Shown piece after piece: positions 7,574-16,634 of a DNA stretch of 64,000 nucleotides; within the stretch, counting starts at the first letter, position 1, and the number at the start of each line of letters is the position of its first letter. The notes beneath the pieces were generated by a model that saw only the letters and a list, made by a program, of their open reading frames with translations, had not been told where the DNA came from and searched no databases. The DNA lies in assembly GCF_001894885.1 (NCBI RefSeq), contig NZ_BCXB01000024.1, positions 20,612 to 84,611 of the forward strand, in the 5' to 3' direction. Both the position numbers and the translations under genes were made by a program. Origin of the DNA: Rhodococcus marinonascens NBRC 14363. Lineage in GTDB: Bacteria; Actinomycetota; Actinomycetes; Mycobacteriales; Mycobacteriaceae.

Positions 7574-9868
7574 ATGTCCAGCACCGCAGCATACGGATCC
7601 AGCATCCTGGGGTATCCCCGTATCGGACCTCGCCGCGAACTCAAACGTGCCCTCGAGTCCTACTGGCACGGTACGAGCACGAAGGAAGATCTCGTCGCCG
7701 TGGGCAGGGAACTTCAGGAGGAGACGTGGAGTGAACTCGCTGCGACCGGTCTGACTCAGGTCCCCGGCAACACGTTCTCCTATTACGACCACGTACTCGA
7801 CAGCGCTCTACTCTTCGGTGCCGTGCCCGAGCGGTTCACTCCGATCGAGAACCAACTCGATCCACTGGACTTCTACTTCACATTGGCGCGTGGGCGGCCG
7901 GACTTCCCGCCGCTCGAGCTGGTGCGGTTCTTCGGCACCAACTATCACTACCGTCAGCCGGAACTGGACGAGAACACCGAGTTCTCGCTCCGTTCCGAGA
8001 CCGTGATGGACGAGTTCGAGCGGGCGAAGGCGCGGGGGATCGAACTGCGTCCGGTCGTGCTGGGGCCCGTGTCACTGTTGCTGCTGTCGAAGGTCGGTCC
8101 GACTTCGAGGGCCGAGGGTTTCTCCACGCTCGACCTGCTGGACAAACTCCTGCCGGAGTACGAGCGGCTGTTCGAGCAACTCGCCAAGGCCGGCGCCACA
8201 TGCGTCCAACTGGACGAGCCGTCGTTCACCGAGGATCGACTCCCCGAAGAATTGGCTGCATTGGCCCACGCCTACGAGACGCTCTCGCACGCGCCGCTGC
8301 GTCCGCGCATCCTGGTCGCGGGTCCGTACGGACAGCTCGGCGAGGCCCTGGCAGTTCTCGCCGCGACCAAGGTCGAAGCGTTGGGTCTGGACCTTGTCAG
8401 CCACCGGACGAGCGCCGACGAACTGGCGAAGATCCCCGGAATCAAGCGCAAGCGGATCTACGCCGGAGTCGTCGACGGTCGCAACGTGTGGCGTGTCGAC
8501 CGGTTCAACACGCTGACGTACCTGAACACGCTGAAGGACGTGGTGCCGGATCTTGTGGTCTCGACGTCGACGTCGCTGCTGCACGTGCCGTACGACGTGC
8601 TCTCCGAGTACGACATCCCCGGTGACGTCGCAGACCGGTTGGCGTTCGCCAAGCAGAAGGTCGGCGAGGTGGTTTCGCTGGCCAAAGCGCTGACCGAGGG
8701 TCCGTCGGACAAGTGGCGTAAGCGTCCCACGTCGGTGCACTTCAAGCTCAAGCATGCGGTGCGTGCGCGGGTGAACGCGATCACGTCGGCCGATCGCGTC
8801 CGGGTTCCTTACCAGGAGAGGCGAGTCGCCCAGCAGGAGCGATTGAACCTGCCGCTGGTTCCGGCGACCACGCTCGGCTCGTTCCCTCAGACGGACGCGA
8901 TTCGGCAGGCCCGATACGAGCTGGGTATGGGGCGTCTCGAATGGGAGGAGTACTACAAGCGGATTCAGGCGGAGATCGAGAGCACGATCCGGTTGCAGGA
9001 GGACATCGGTCTGGATGTGCTCGTACACGGTGAGCACGAACGCAATGACATGGTGCAGTACTTCGCAGAGCTTCTCGAGGGGTATGCCTTCACTCACAAC
9101 GGCTGGGTGCAGGCTTATGGCTCTCGATGTACGCGCCCACCGATTCTCTACGGGGACGTGTCGCGGCCGAAGCCGATGACTGTTGAGTGGACTGCCTACG
9201 CTCAGTCGCTGACGGACCGCCCGGTCAAGGGCATGCTCACGGGCCCGGTGACGATGATTGCGCGTTCGTTCGTTCGCCAGGACCAGCCACTGTACGAGAC
9301 AGCCGACCAGTTGGCGCTGGTGATTCGCGACGAGATTGCCGACTTGGAGGCTGCGGGCATCGCGATCATTCAGGTCGACGAACCGGCGATCCGGGAACTG
9401 CTGCCGCCTCGAAAGGACGGCCGCGAAGCGTATCTCGAGTGGGCGGTCGATGCGTTCCGACTGGCGACGGGCGGGGCCAAGCCGGAGACCCAGATCCACA
9501 CACATCTGACGTACACGAGCCGCGCGTCGGTGGTCGACGCGATCGAACGTCTGGATGCGGATGTGACAGCGATCGTGGCGACGCGTTCGATCGGCTGGGT
9601 GCTGGGTGCGATCAAGGAGCGGGCGCTGACCCACGGTGTGGGACCGGGCGTATACGAGAGCCGCTCGGCGCGGATCCCGGATATCGACGAACTCGACGGG
9701 TTGCTCACGGAGGCCAGTGAATCGGTGTCGCTCGAGCGGCTCTGGGCCAACCCGGACGGTGGTCTGAAGACACGTCACTACTGGCAACTCGAGCCTTCCC
9801 TCCGCAATTTGGTGGCGGCTGCGAGACGTCTCCGTCGCCGTGCCGAAAAGGAAGAACTCAGGACCTGA
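7574..9868 (+). CDS. metE: MetE-like cobalamin-independent methionine synthase homologue lacking the zinc site
   Basis: Full-length (764 aa) two-domain MetE homologue. The N-terminal folate half starts with ILGYPRIGPRRELKRALE; the C-terminal half keeps TTLGSFPQT, VLVHGEHERNDMVQYF and VDEPAIRE. The zinc site is broken. Canonical MetE uses His641, Cys643, Glu665 and Cys726 (E. coli numbering); at a constant offset of +3 this protein has His644, Thr646 (HTHLTYT), Val668 (AIVATRS) and Gly729 (NPDGGLKTR). Zinc activates homocysteine, so ordinary methionine synthase activity is doubtful. The frame is intact and motifs for folate and homocysteine binding remain, arguing for a repurposed enzyme, not decay. 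Annotation as plain MetE would mislead. Confidence 0.85.
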   Translation: MSSTAAYGSSILGYPRIGPRRELKRALESYWHGTSTKEDLVAVGRELQEETWSELAATGLTQVPGNTFSYYDHVLDSALLFGAVPERFTPIENQLDPLDFYFTLARGRPDFPPLELVRFFGTNYHYRQPELDENTEFSLRSETVMDEFERAKARGIELRPVVLGPVSLLLLSKVGPTSRAEGFSTLDLLDKLLPEYERLFEQLAKAGATCVQLDEPSFTEDRLPEELAALAHAYETLSHAPLRPRILVAGPYGQLGEALAVLAATKVEALGLDLVSHRTSADELAKIPGIKRKRIYAGVVDGRNVWRVDRFNTLTYLNTLKDVVPDLVVSTSTSLLHVPYDVLSEYDIPGDVADRLAFAKQKVGEVVSLAKALTEGPSDKWRKRPTSVHFKLKHAVRARVNAITSADRVRVPYQERRVAQQERLNLPLVPATTLGSFPQTDAIRQARYELGMGRLEWEEYYKRIQAEIESTIRLQEDIGLDVLVHGEHERNDMVQYFAELLEGYAFTHNGWVQAYGSRCTRPPILYGDVSRPKPMTVEWTAYAQSLTDRPVKGMLTGPVTMIARSFVRQDQPLYETADQLALVIRDEIADLEAAGIAIIQVDEPAIRELLPPRKDGREAYLEWAVDAFRLATGGAKPETQIHTHLTYTSRASVVDAIERLDADVTAIVATRSIGWVLGAIKERALTHGVGPGVYESRSARIPDIDELDGLLTEASESVSLERLWANPDGGLKTRHYWQLEPSLRNLVAAARRLRRRAEKEELRT

Positions 9869-9883
9869 GATCGGCCATCGTTC

Positions 9884-9911
9884 GCCGGCCACCGCCGTGG
9901 CGGTGGCCGGC
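9884..9911 (+). terminator. Strong terminator after the metE-like gene
   Basis: GCCGGCCACCGCC and GGCGGTGGCCGGC form a near-continuous perfect stem (13 nt per arm, inner bases forming the loop) starting 16 bp after the stop codon. It separates this gene from the downstream dehydrogenase. Confidence 0.75.
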
Positions 9912-9952
9912 TGACGTGGCGTCCCGACGCAGAAACCTGTACGTATATACGA

Positions 9953-10993
9953 ATGGTTACCGCAGCCGCATACGCAGTCACGTCCAGCACAAGCCCGTTC
10001 GAGAAGACCACTATCGAACGCCGAGAACTCGGACCGCTCGACCTGCTCATCGAGATCAAGTTCGCCGGCATTTGCCACTCGGACATTCACACCGCCCACG
10101 ATGAATGGGCAGGCACCCACTACCCGCTCGTCCCCGGTCATGAGATTGCCGGCGTGGTGAGCGCGGTCGGTTCCGACGTCACCCGGCATCAGGTGGGCGA
10201 TCGTGTCGGGGTCGGCTGCTTCGTCGATTCCTGCGGCGAATGCGATGCGTGCCGAACCGACGACGAGCAGTACTGCTTCAACCGGGCGACCGGAACCTAC
10301 AATTCCAAGGGCCGGGACGGCGAATGGACACAGGGCGGCTATTCCACGCACATCGTCACGACCGAACGATTCGTCTTGTCCATCCCGGACGGGTTGGAAC
10401 TCGATGTCGCGGCGCCTCTGTTGTGTGCCGGCATCACCCTGTACTCGCCGCTCGCTCACTGGGGTGCGGGACCGGGCAAGAAGGTCGCCGTCGTTGGAAT
10501 GGGCGGCCTCGGGCACGTCGGAGTGAAGATTGCGCACGCGATGGGCGCCGAGGTCACGGTGCTCAGCCGGTCGCTCGCCAAGAAGGGCGACGGATTGAAG
10601 TTCGGTGCCGACGACTACTACGCCACCTCGGATCCCGCGACGTTCGAGCAGTTACGCGGGAAGTTCGACCTGATCGTCAACACCGTCTCGGCAAATCTCG
10701 ACATCGACGCCTACATCTCGATGCTCGCGATCAATGGCACTCTCGTCGAACTGGGGTTGCCGGAGAAGCCGATCGAGGTGGGCGCGTTCAGTCTCGTACG
10801 CAATCGACGAAGCCTGGCCGGTTCGTTGGTCGGCGGTATCGCCGAGACGCAGGAAATGCTTCACTTCTGTGCCGAGCACGGTATCGCCGCTGAGATCGAG
10901 GTGATTTCGGCGAGCGAGATCGACGAAGCCTATGACCGAGTGCTCGCCAGTGACGTGCGGTACCGATTCGTGATCGACATCGCGACGATCTGA
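9953..10993 (+). CDS. Zinc-dependent NAD(P) alcohol dehydrogenase (cinnamyl-alcohol type)
   Basis: Medium-chain dehydrogenase of 346 residues that oxidises alcohols or reduces aldehydes. Catalytic zinc ligands are visible as the Cys of [10 protein letters not shown], the His of PGHEIAG and the Cys of LLCAGIT. The structural-zinc cysteines occur in [17 protein letters not shown]. The Rossmann motif [15 protein letters not shown] is intact. It resembles the mycobacterial AdhC/CAD group, often NADPH-linked. No Shine-Dalgarno precedes ATG 9953; the palindrome CGTATATACG (9942-9951) abuts the start, so a leaderless transcript or an operator is possible. It converges with sigF, with only one base between the stop codons. 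Confidence 0.9.
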   Translation: MVTAAAYAVTSSTSPFEKTTIERRELGPLDLLIEIKFAGICHSDIHTAHDEWAGTHYPLVPGHEIAGVVSAVGSDVTRHQVGDRVGVGCFVDSCGECDACRTDDEQYCFNRATGTYNSKGRDGEWTQGGYSTHIVTTERFVLSIPDGLELDVAAPLLCAGITLYSPLAHWGAGPGKKVAVVGMGGLGHVGVKIAHAMGAEVTVLSRSLAKKGDGLKFGADDYYATSDPATFEQLRGKFDLIVNTVSANLDIDAYISMLAINGTLVELGLPEKPIEVGAFSLVRNRRSLAGSLVGGIAETQEMLHFCAEHGIAAEIEVISASEIDEAYDRVLASDVRYRFVIDIATI

Positions 10994-10994
10994 G

Positions 10995-11789
10995 TCACTC
11001 GTCACCGAGTTGATCTCGCAGTGACGCGAGAGTCTTCGCCAGTAGTCGGGACACGTGCATCTGCGAGATGCCGACTCGGTCGGCGATCTGAGTCTGGGTC
11101 ATGTTGCCGAAGAACCGGAGCATGAGGACGGTCCGCTCCCGTTCGGGCAGTGATTGGAGCAGGGGGCGCAGGGTTTCGTGGTTCTCGACGTCGTCCATCG
11201 CGGCGTCGTAGTCACCGAGCGTTTCCACCATCGCCAGTTCGCCGGACCGATCTGGAGACGTGTTGTCGACCGAGACGGTCTGGTACGCATTGCCGGCGAG
11301 CAGACCCTGCGCGACTTCCTCTTGCTCGAGGTCTAGGTGCTCAGCGAGTTCGCTGACCGTCGGCGCGTGGCCGAGGGTCTGGGACAACTCGGCTACCGCC
11401 TTGCTGAGCGCGAGATGGAGTTCCTTCATGCGGCGCGGTACCCGGACTGCCCACCCGGTGTCGCGGAAGTGCCGACGAATCTCGCCCATGATGGTGGGGA
11501 CCGCGAACGACACGAAGTCGGAACCACGCTCGACATCGAATCGCTTCACCGAGTTGACCAGGCCGAGGCGCGCGACCTGGACCAGATCATCGTGCGCCTC
11601 TCCGCGACCGTCGAAGCGGCGCGCTATGTGCTCCGCCAACGGAAGGCAGCGTGTCACGATGGCATCGCGCTGCCCGGTGTAGCCTGCATCGCCATCGTTC
11701 AAGGCGGCCAGTTGTTCGAACATTGCTGTGACGTCGTGATACTCGTCCGGCCAACGGCCCGGATGCCCCCTACTGTGAGGGGACGTCAC
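10995..11789 (-). CDS. sigF: Stress-response sigma factor SigF (SigB/SigF/SigG family)
   Basis: A 264-residue alternative sigma factor. Region 2 is visible as EHIARRFDGRGEAHDDLVQV and FVSFAVPTIMGEIRRHFRDT, region 3 as VPRRMKELHLALSKAV, and region 4 as ERERTVLMLRFFGNMTQTQI with the helix-turn-helix ISQMHVSRLL. It directs RNA polymerase to stress and stationary-phase promoters in actinobacteria. The ATG overlaps the stop codon of the upstream anti-sigma gene by 4 bp (11786-11789), so the two are translationally coupled as in usfX-sigF of mycobacteria. Confidence 0.93.
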   Translation of the reverse strand: MTSPHSRGHPGRWPDEYHDVTAMFEQLAALNDGDAGYTGQRDAIVTRCLPLAEHIARRFDGRGEAHDDLVQVARLGLVNSVKRFDVERGSDFVSFAVPTIMGEIRRHFRDTGWAVRVPRRMKELHLALSKAVAELSQTLGHAPTVSELAEHLDLEQEEVAQGLLAGNAYQTVSVDNTSPDRSGELAMVETLGDYDAAMDDVENHETLRPLLQSLPERERTVLMLRFFGNMTQTQIADRVGISQMHVSRLLAKTLASLRDQLGDE

Positions 11790-12220
11790 AGAATCAAGCC
11801 GTTCTTCACCTTGGTGAATTCCAGTGTGGTCGCGAAGTTCGACGTAGCGGGGTCAGGTTCCTGCTTCAGATCGACCGAATCGGTCAGCGCAGTGAGCACA
11901 TGCCACGCGAACGAGCGTTCCCCGATCGAGTCGAGCGTGGTGGTGGTGCTCGAAACGGCGACTCGCAGGGTGCCGTCGAGATACTGCAAGCGGCACACCA
12001 GAACCGCATCCGGCGTCGCCCGGACGATCAACTGGGTACAGACCTCGTCCATCGCCAGTTTGATGTCAGCGATGGAGTCGAGGTCGAAGTCCTCGTGGAT
12101 GGCAACGGTTGTTGCCAGGGCGCGGAGTACGGAGAGTTGGTCGGGCGTTGCTCGTACGCGCAGTTCGACGACAGGATGAGTGTGGTCCTGGTCGGGTTCG
12201 ATTGTTTTGGCGATGGCCAT
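11786..12220 (-). CDS. Anti-sigma-F factor, RsbW/UsfX-type histidine-kinase-like ATPase
   Basis: A 144-residue GHKL-fold protein expected to bind and hold SigF inactive. The N-terminal half holds the helix SIADIKLAMDEVCTQLIVRA, which corresponds to the N box of anti-sigma kinases (usually an E..NA pattern, here degenerate as in UsfX). The frame extends upstream to 12316, but ATG 12220 is preceded by GGAGGTCTC, a strong ribosome site, and gives MAIAKTIEPDQDHTH. Partner antagonists would be STAS proteins; one lies at 13454-13921. Confidence 0.82.
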   Translation of the reverse strand: MAIAKTIEPDQDHTHPVVELRVRATPDQLSVLRALATTVAIHEDFDLDSIADIKLAMDEVCTQLIVRATPDAVLVCRLQYLDGTLRVAVSSTTTTLDSIGERSFAWHVLTALTDSVDLKQEPDPATSNFATTLEFTKVKNGLIL

Positions 12221-12484
12221 GAGACCTCCGGGTAGGGGCAAACCAGGCTGGCGGTGGGTCGGTTCGCGGTGCGTCGGCCGCGGTCCTGCGAAGTTAGGGT
12301 AGCGATCCAACGACACTGGAGGTGGAATACCGCAGAACAGGATCGATCAAACCAGTCCGATCAGTACATTTGCCCCGATAAATGCATCTGGCCGAGTATT
12401 GTGAGGCCACGATCAGCATTCCTCGGGCCCTAGGCCGGGGTACAGCGTCTCAGGAGAGACAAGCGTTCAGGGGAGACGAGTGGG

Positions 12485-13255
12485 ATGCCTGGCGACATTC
12501 ATCCGTTCAAGTTGAACAGTGACGGCGAGTCGGCGAATCCCGGACCTGACCCTGTCACGGTGTCATTTGACATGCTGCTCGAGCTGCTCGAGACCGAGGA
12601 TGAGATGAAGGTCGTGCTCGAAGCACTGTGTCGCCAGATCGTCCAAGCATTCCCGATGGCGACCGCGGCGGGGATCACGGTTCTGCGGGAGACGGGTTCC
12701 GCAACGGTGGGGACGTCAGACGAGGTCACCCGACTGGAAGAGTTGCAGTATCGCTTCGGCGAAGGGCCGTCAATCCACGCGGCGCGATCAGGCGGAGTCG
12801 TCCGGGTCGACCGCGCTGCCGTGCGCGAGCGGTGGCCGGCATACGCGTCGAGTGCCGAGCGGGCAGGTATTCACAGCCATCTGTCAGTGCCACTCCTGTC
12901 CGGCGTGGAGCAATCCGGTGCGTTGGCTTTGTACGGCGTACTCCCGCAGGCCTTCCATCGGATGGACGAGTCCGTGCTCGACCCATACCTGGAGGCGGCC
13001 GCCGTCGAGGTGCGCAAAGCGCGGCGCCACGGGGAGGCGAGAGGTTTGATCGTGCAACTGGGGATCGCCATTCGGTCGCGCGCTGCCATAGACCAGGCCA
13101 AGGGCATAGTGATGGCGCTGCATGGTCTCGATGCTGCGACCGCATTCGATGTTCTCGTTACGCATTCCCAGCACGAGAACGTCAAGTTGCACGAAGTTGC
13201 AGAACGCGTCGTGGCGGCTGTGACAAAGTTCGTACCCGTGCGTAACGGTTTGTAA
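12485..13255 (+). CDS. GAF-ANTAR domain RNA-binding antiterminator-type regulator
   Basis: A 256-residue cytosolic signalling protein. A GAF sensor domain occupies roughly residues 35-175 (ALCRQIVQAFPMATAAGITV through LSVPLLSGVEQSGALALYG). A C-terminal ANTAR domain (about 185-245) has the hallmark RSRAAIDQAKGIVMALHG followed by AFDVLVTHSQHENVKLHEVA. ANTAR proteins bind paired hexaloop RNA hairpins to prevent termination; the ligand of this GAF domain is unknown. The gene is divergent from the anti-sigma/sigF operon and next to a STAS gene, which suggests a shared stress network but proves nothing about targets. ATG 12485 follows GGGGAGACGAG. Confidence 0.88.
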   Translation: MPGDIHPFKLNSDGESANPGPDPVTVSFDMLLELLETEDEMKVVLEALCRQIVQAFPMATAAGITVLRETGSATVGTSDEVTRLEELQYRFGEGPSIHAARSGGVVRVDRAAVRERWPAYASSAERAGIHSHLSVPLLSGVEQSGALALYGVLPQAFHRMDESVLDPYLEAAAVEVRKARRHGEARGLIVQLGIAIRSRAAIDQAKGIVMALHGLDAATAFDVLVTHSQHENVKLHEVAERVVAAVTKFVPVRNGL

Positions 13256-13453
13256 TCGTTCACCTGGGCAAGGAATGTGCGATATCTGTTATTTCCTTGT
13301 GACAAATTACAGCCGGGAGTAGTCTCGAACCGAGGTTGAACACACAGCCGATGTCGGAAAGCGCTGCCGTAGCAGACGGTGTCCAGGTATCCGAGTTCAA
13401 GTTCGTCTGTGGGTGCTTTGCTTTCTCACTCAATGTTCGAGATGGGGTGGGCC

Positions 13454-13921
13454 ATGTCTGTTGTTCCGGGACTCCCAAAAACTGAACTGGTGCGTTCGGG
13501 TATGGAGTCGGGTATTGAGTATTCGTCGAGAATATCGTCCTCGATGGTCGGGTTCGCTTCGACACGCCGGACGAGCGCAGAATTCAGTTTTGAGCGAGTC
13601 GGCTCCGGGGTGATGTTGGTGGGGGTACGAGGAGAGATCGACTTGTTCAGTGCGCCGGACTTCCGTGACTACGTGTGCACTCGCACTTCACCGGAGGGGC
13701 AGTTCATACTCGACATGTCTAAGGTGGACTTCATCGGAACTGCGGGACTCGCGGTGCTTGATACCGTTCACACGAGGAACATCCGGGACGGGCGGACCTG
13801 GGCCATCATCTGTGGTCGTCCGGTGTACCGACTGCTTCGCGCGGCGGGCCAGGAAACGGTCTACCCGTGTTTCGCGTCCGTGGACAGCGCTCTTGGGGCT
13901 TGGCACGACAGAACCGCCTGA
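13454..13921 (+). CDS. STAS-domain protein, anti-sigma factor antagonist type
   Basis: A roughly 155-residue protein whose last 110 residues form a STAS domain: GVMLVGVRGEIDLFSAPDFR then FILDMSKVDFIGTAGLAVLD. Classical antagonists have a phosphorylatable Ser in D-SS-G-L; here the equivalent turn reads GTAGL, so phospho-control would have to use Thr or be absent. A partner-switch role towards the nearby anti-SigF factor is plausible. The start is uncertain: the frame opens at GTG 13379, and ATG 13433, 13442 or 13454 are alternatives; 13454 follows GATGGGGTGG. Confidence 0.75.
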   Translation: MSVVPGLPKTELVRSGMESGIEYSSRISSSMVGFASTRRTSAEFSFERVGSGVMLVGVRGEIDLFSAPDFRDYVCTRTSPEGQFILDMSKVDFIGTAGLAVLDTVHTRNIRDGRTWAIICGRPVYRLLRAAGQETVYPCFASVDSALGAWHDRTA

Positions 13922-14035
13922 TCGCACGAACCGGCGCAGTTGATGCGGTTCGGATTTTCGGCTGGGCACCGGCGGTGGTGTTGTTTCCGCTGGCCCGGAT
14001 GCCTACCTGCCCGACGGTTCAGGGTACCTGACGGT

Positions 14036-15238
14036 TCAGTGGGCGCCGGGTCGATTCGTGCGCGGAGGCGCGGATACGCAGCGGCCGTAGGCGCGGAGAG
14101 TGTCGGTCGCGACACGGTCCCACGAGTACCGTGCACGGGCGCGATCGCAACCTGCCATGCCGTATCCCGTCCGTAGTGCGTCGTCATCGAAGATCTGCCG
14201 CAGGGCTTCGGCGAGGCGCATCGGGTTGCGAGGTGAGATCAAGCGTCCCGTGATCCCGTCGACCACCGTATCCCGCATTCCGCCGACAGCGGAGGCCACC
14301 ACCGGCGTGCCGCAGGCCATCGCCTCGAGGGGGACCATGCCGAACGGTTCGTACCAGGGTGTGCAGACGACGGCGTCTGCGGAACGCAGCAGCGAGGGCA
14401 TATCTTCTCTCGGGACCCGTCCGATGATCCGTACTCGGTTGCGTACCTTCGCATTACGGGCCACTTTCAACAACCTGGTCGCCTCGGAATTGTCGGCGAC
14501 ATCGTCCGCGGCGGGTCCGCCTGCGATGACGAGTTCGGTGTCGGGGAAGTGTGCGAGTGCCTCGATCGCGGTGTCGAATCCCTTGCTCGGTGCCAGTCGG
14601 CCGGCCATGACGAGGCGATGACGCTTGCCCTTCTCGTCGGTGCGGCCCTCGGGTGTGAACGCCGAGACGTCTACGCCGGACGGGACCACCGACGTGCGTG
14701 AGCGTGGCAGACCCAGGTGGGAGAGTTCCAAGACCTCGTCCGTACACGTGGCCACTACGCGCGTGGAACCGCGGGCAATCAACTGCTCCAATCGGATTCG
14801 ATTCTTGGCGGCCGAAAACTCTGTGTCCCCGAATCGCTGCTCGACCACTCCGAGGGCATGAAACGTCTGTATGACGGGAATGCCGAGGGTGCGGGCGGCC
14901 AGTTGCGTCGCGATCCCTGACATCCAGTAGTGAGCGTGAACGATGTCGGGCCGTTCGGCCTCCCACTCGGACTTCAGGAAGCCGCCGAACTCACCCATCA
15001 GCGGCAGGGATTCCTCCTCGGACATCGGCCGCGGTGGACCGGCAGGCACGTGAACGACGGTGTACCCGCCCGGTGCCGTGACTCGCTGGGGAGCGTTCTC
15101 GCTGTCCTTCCGTGTATAGACGGTGACGTCATGACCCGCCCGCGTGAGGGCGGCAGACAGTTCGGCGAGGTGGATGTTCTGGCCCCGGATATCATCGCAG
15201 TCCGATACGTCGAGCGGACCGGCGTTGGCCGAAACCAT
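14036..15238 (-). CDS. Glycosyltransferase family 4 (GT-B fold)
   Basis: A 400-residue retaining glycosyltransferase. Family landmarks: GGQ-like sugar-nucleotide start region RGQNIHLAELSAALTRAGHD, HAHYWMSG, PSGVDVSAFTPEGR, and the E-x7-E motif EPFGMVPLEAMACGTPVV. Such enzymes in actinobacteria build glycolipids, methylglucose polysaccharides or sucrose-like compounds; the acceptor cannot be told here. The open frame runs upstream to 15655, but ATG 15238 follows GAGGATTTCG and yields MVSANAGPLDVSDC, matching the usual GT4 beginning. Divergent from a small membrane protein gene. Confidence 0.85.
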   Translation of the reverse strand: MVSANAGPLDVSDCDDIRGQNIHLAELSAALTRAGHDVTVYTRKDSENAPQRVTAPGGYTVVHVPAGPPRPMSEEESLPLMGEFGGFLKSEWEAERPDIVHAHYWMSGIATQLAARTLGIPVIQTFHALGVVEQRFGDTEFSAAKNRIRLEQLIARGSTRVVATCTDEVLELSHLGLPRSRTSVVPSGVDVSAFTPEGRTDEKGKRHRLVMAGRLAPSKGFDTAIEALAHFPDTELVIAGGPAADDVADNSEATRLLKVARNAKVRNRVRIIGRVPREDMPSLLRSADAVVCTPWYEPFGMVPLEAMACGTPVVASAVGGMRDTVVDGITGRLISPRNPMRLAEALRQIFDDDALRTGYGMAGCDRARARYSWDRVATDTLRAYGRCVSAPPRTNRPGAH

Positions 15239-15368
15239 CGAAATCCTCAGTCGGCGTGAGGTTCCGGTGTTGGCTGTTCTCGTCGGCTGATTGCCGCACA
15301 CGGGAGGTCTCGGTTCGCGATGAATGGCGGTCATGTCAAGGGGATTCCCGAACTCACGATTTGTAAAC

Positions 15369-15389
15369 CGACCGACTCGTATTCGGTCG
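15369..15389. promoter_or_regulatory. Inverted repeat in the divergent GT4/small-protein gap
   Basis: CGACCGA-ctcgtat-TCGGTCG is a perfect 7-bp inverted repeat with a 7-bp spacer, between the divergent starts at 15238 and 15483. A regulator site is possible; no regulator is encoded beside it. Confidence 0.3.
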
Positions 15390-15482
15390 CAAGGTGGGTG
15401 GTCCGGGGCAGTTTTTTCCTTGTCGGCACAGCGGGTCCGGCGTAGCCTCGGGACCAGGTTCCTCGAAGGTGAGGTGGATGGC

Positions 15483-15704
15483 ATGAAACTGAATCTCTTT
15501 GCCGCATGGGTCAGCTTCGCTCTGGTGCTGGTCTCAGTGGCCGCGCTCGGCGGGTTCCTCGTTGCCGCGGGTTCAGGGAACGCGGCTTGGGCCGCGCTCG
15601 CCGGATCTGTGTGCGTCGTTGGAGTGGCTGTGGCGGTGGCGTTGTACGGCGGCACCGTGCGTCACGACCACAGACTCCATCACGAGACGCCGCATATTTT
15701 CTGA
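15483..15704 (+). CDS. Small two-helix membrane protein of unknown function
   Basis: A 73-residue protein with two predicted membrane helices (about residues 5-28 and 34-56) and a short His-rich tail HDHRLHHETPHIF facing one side. GAGGTGG precedes ATG 15483 closely, supporting the start; the longer frame from 15324 has no ribosome site. I do not recognise the family. It converges with the PPK2 gene. Confidence 0.6.
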   Translation: MKLNLFAAWVSFALVLVSVAALGGFLVAAGSGNAAWAALAGSVCVVGVAVAVALYGGTVRHDHRLHHETPHIF

Positions 15705-15738
15705 CCGGGCGGGATGGCGAAGGGTGCTCTGCACGTTC

Positions 15739-16599
15739 TCAGGACTCTGCGAGCCGTCTTTTCTCGGTCTCGACGTCGAAGTCGGCGGTCGGCCAGTGGA
15801 GGTCGAGTTCCTCGAAGGCGGCGATCAATAACTCGGTGACCGCAATCCTGCTGTACCACTTGCGGTCGGAAGGAATCACGTACCACGGCGCGTAGTCGGT
15901 GGACGTCTTGTCGAGCACCGCTTGGTATGCCGCCTGGTACGCGGGCCACAACTTGCGCTCGGTCACGTCTGCGGGGTTGTACTTCCAGTGCTTGTCGGGG
16001 CGGTTGAGCCGCTCCTGGAGCCGCCGCCGCTGCTCGTCCATTGACACGAACATGGCCACCTTGACCACGGTCGTGCCGTTGTCGACGAGTTCCTTCTCGA
16101 ACTGGTTGATCTCGTCGTAGCGTGCGCTCCACACCTTCTCGGGCACGAGGTCGTGGACTCGTACGACGAGGACGTCCTCGTAGTGGGATCGATCGAACAC
16201 CCCCAGTTGCCCAGCGCGGGGGAATGCCTTGTTGATGCGCCACAGATAGTGGTGTCGCTTCTCCTCCGGTGTGGGCACACCGAACGACGCATGGTCCACG
16301 CCTCCGGGGTCGACGTGTCCAATGACGTGCCGGACCATGCCGCCCTTACCCGCGGTGTCCATGCCTTGCAGTATCAGAAGAATTGAGCGCTTGTCGCCGG
16401 ACCGCCCGTTCGCGTACAGCTTCTCTTGTAGCAGGGACAGGTCCGCCCCGCGTTCTTCGAGAAGGCGCCCGCCGTCCGACTTGTCGCCGGTGAAGCCGGG
16501 GGTGCTATTTCGGTCGAGATCGGAGATTGATTGTCCGGGGCGGCTGCGCAGGATTTCGACGGCGGGTGTCTGCCAGAAGTCGCGCTTCGTGTCTGCCAT
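15739..16599 (-). CDS. ppk2: PPK2-family polyphosphate kinase (polyphosphate:nucleotide phosphotransferase)
   Basis: A 286-residue enzyme that transfers phosphate between polyphosphate and nucleotides. Walker A is LQGMDTAGKGGMVRHV (about residues 79-94) and the lid/Walker B region reads LGVFDRSHYEDVLVVRVH; KWYSRIAVTELL near the end is the conserved PPK2 block. Class (I AMP/ADP preference) cannot be fixed by eye; the single-domain length fits class I or III. It starts 35 bp from the divergent monooxygenase start. A polyphosphate-degrading Ppx homologue lies at 44863-45816. Confidence 0.9.
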   Translation of the reverse strand: MADTKRDFWQTPAVEILRSRPGQSISDLDRNSTPGFTGDKSDGGRLLEERGADLSLLQEKLYANGRSGDKRSILLILQGMDTAGKGGMVRHVIGHVDPGGVDHASFGVPTPEEKRHHYLWRINKAFPRAGQLGVFDRSHYEDVLVVRVHDLVPEKVWSARYDEINQFEKELVDNGTTVVKVAMFVSMDEQRRRLQERLNRPDKHWKYNPADVTERKLWPAYQAAYQAVLDKTSTDYAPWYVIPSDRKWYSRIAVTELLIAAFEELDLHWPTADFDVETEKRRLAES

Positions 16600-16634
16600 G
16601 TACAAACAGTGCCACAGGAGCGTTACATGGAGGT

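Noticed and set aside
8072..10537. 821-codon open frame on the minus strand
   Set aside because: It is antisense to the metE-like and dehydrogenase genes, its composition reflects GC-rich third positions of those genes, and it has no domain or ribosome site.
13247..13275. SigF-type promoter (GTTT...GGGCAA) before the STAS gene
   Set aside because: Spacing is 14 bp and the -10 is off consensus; it also overlaps the end of the GAF-ANTAR gene. Too weak to claim.
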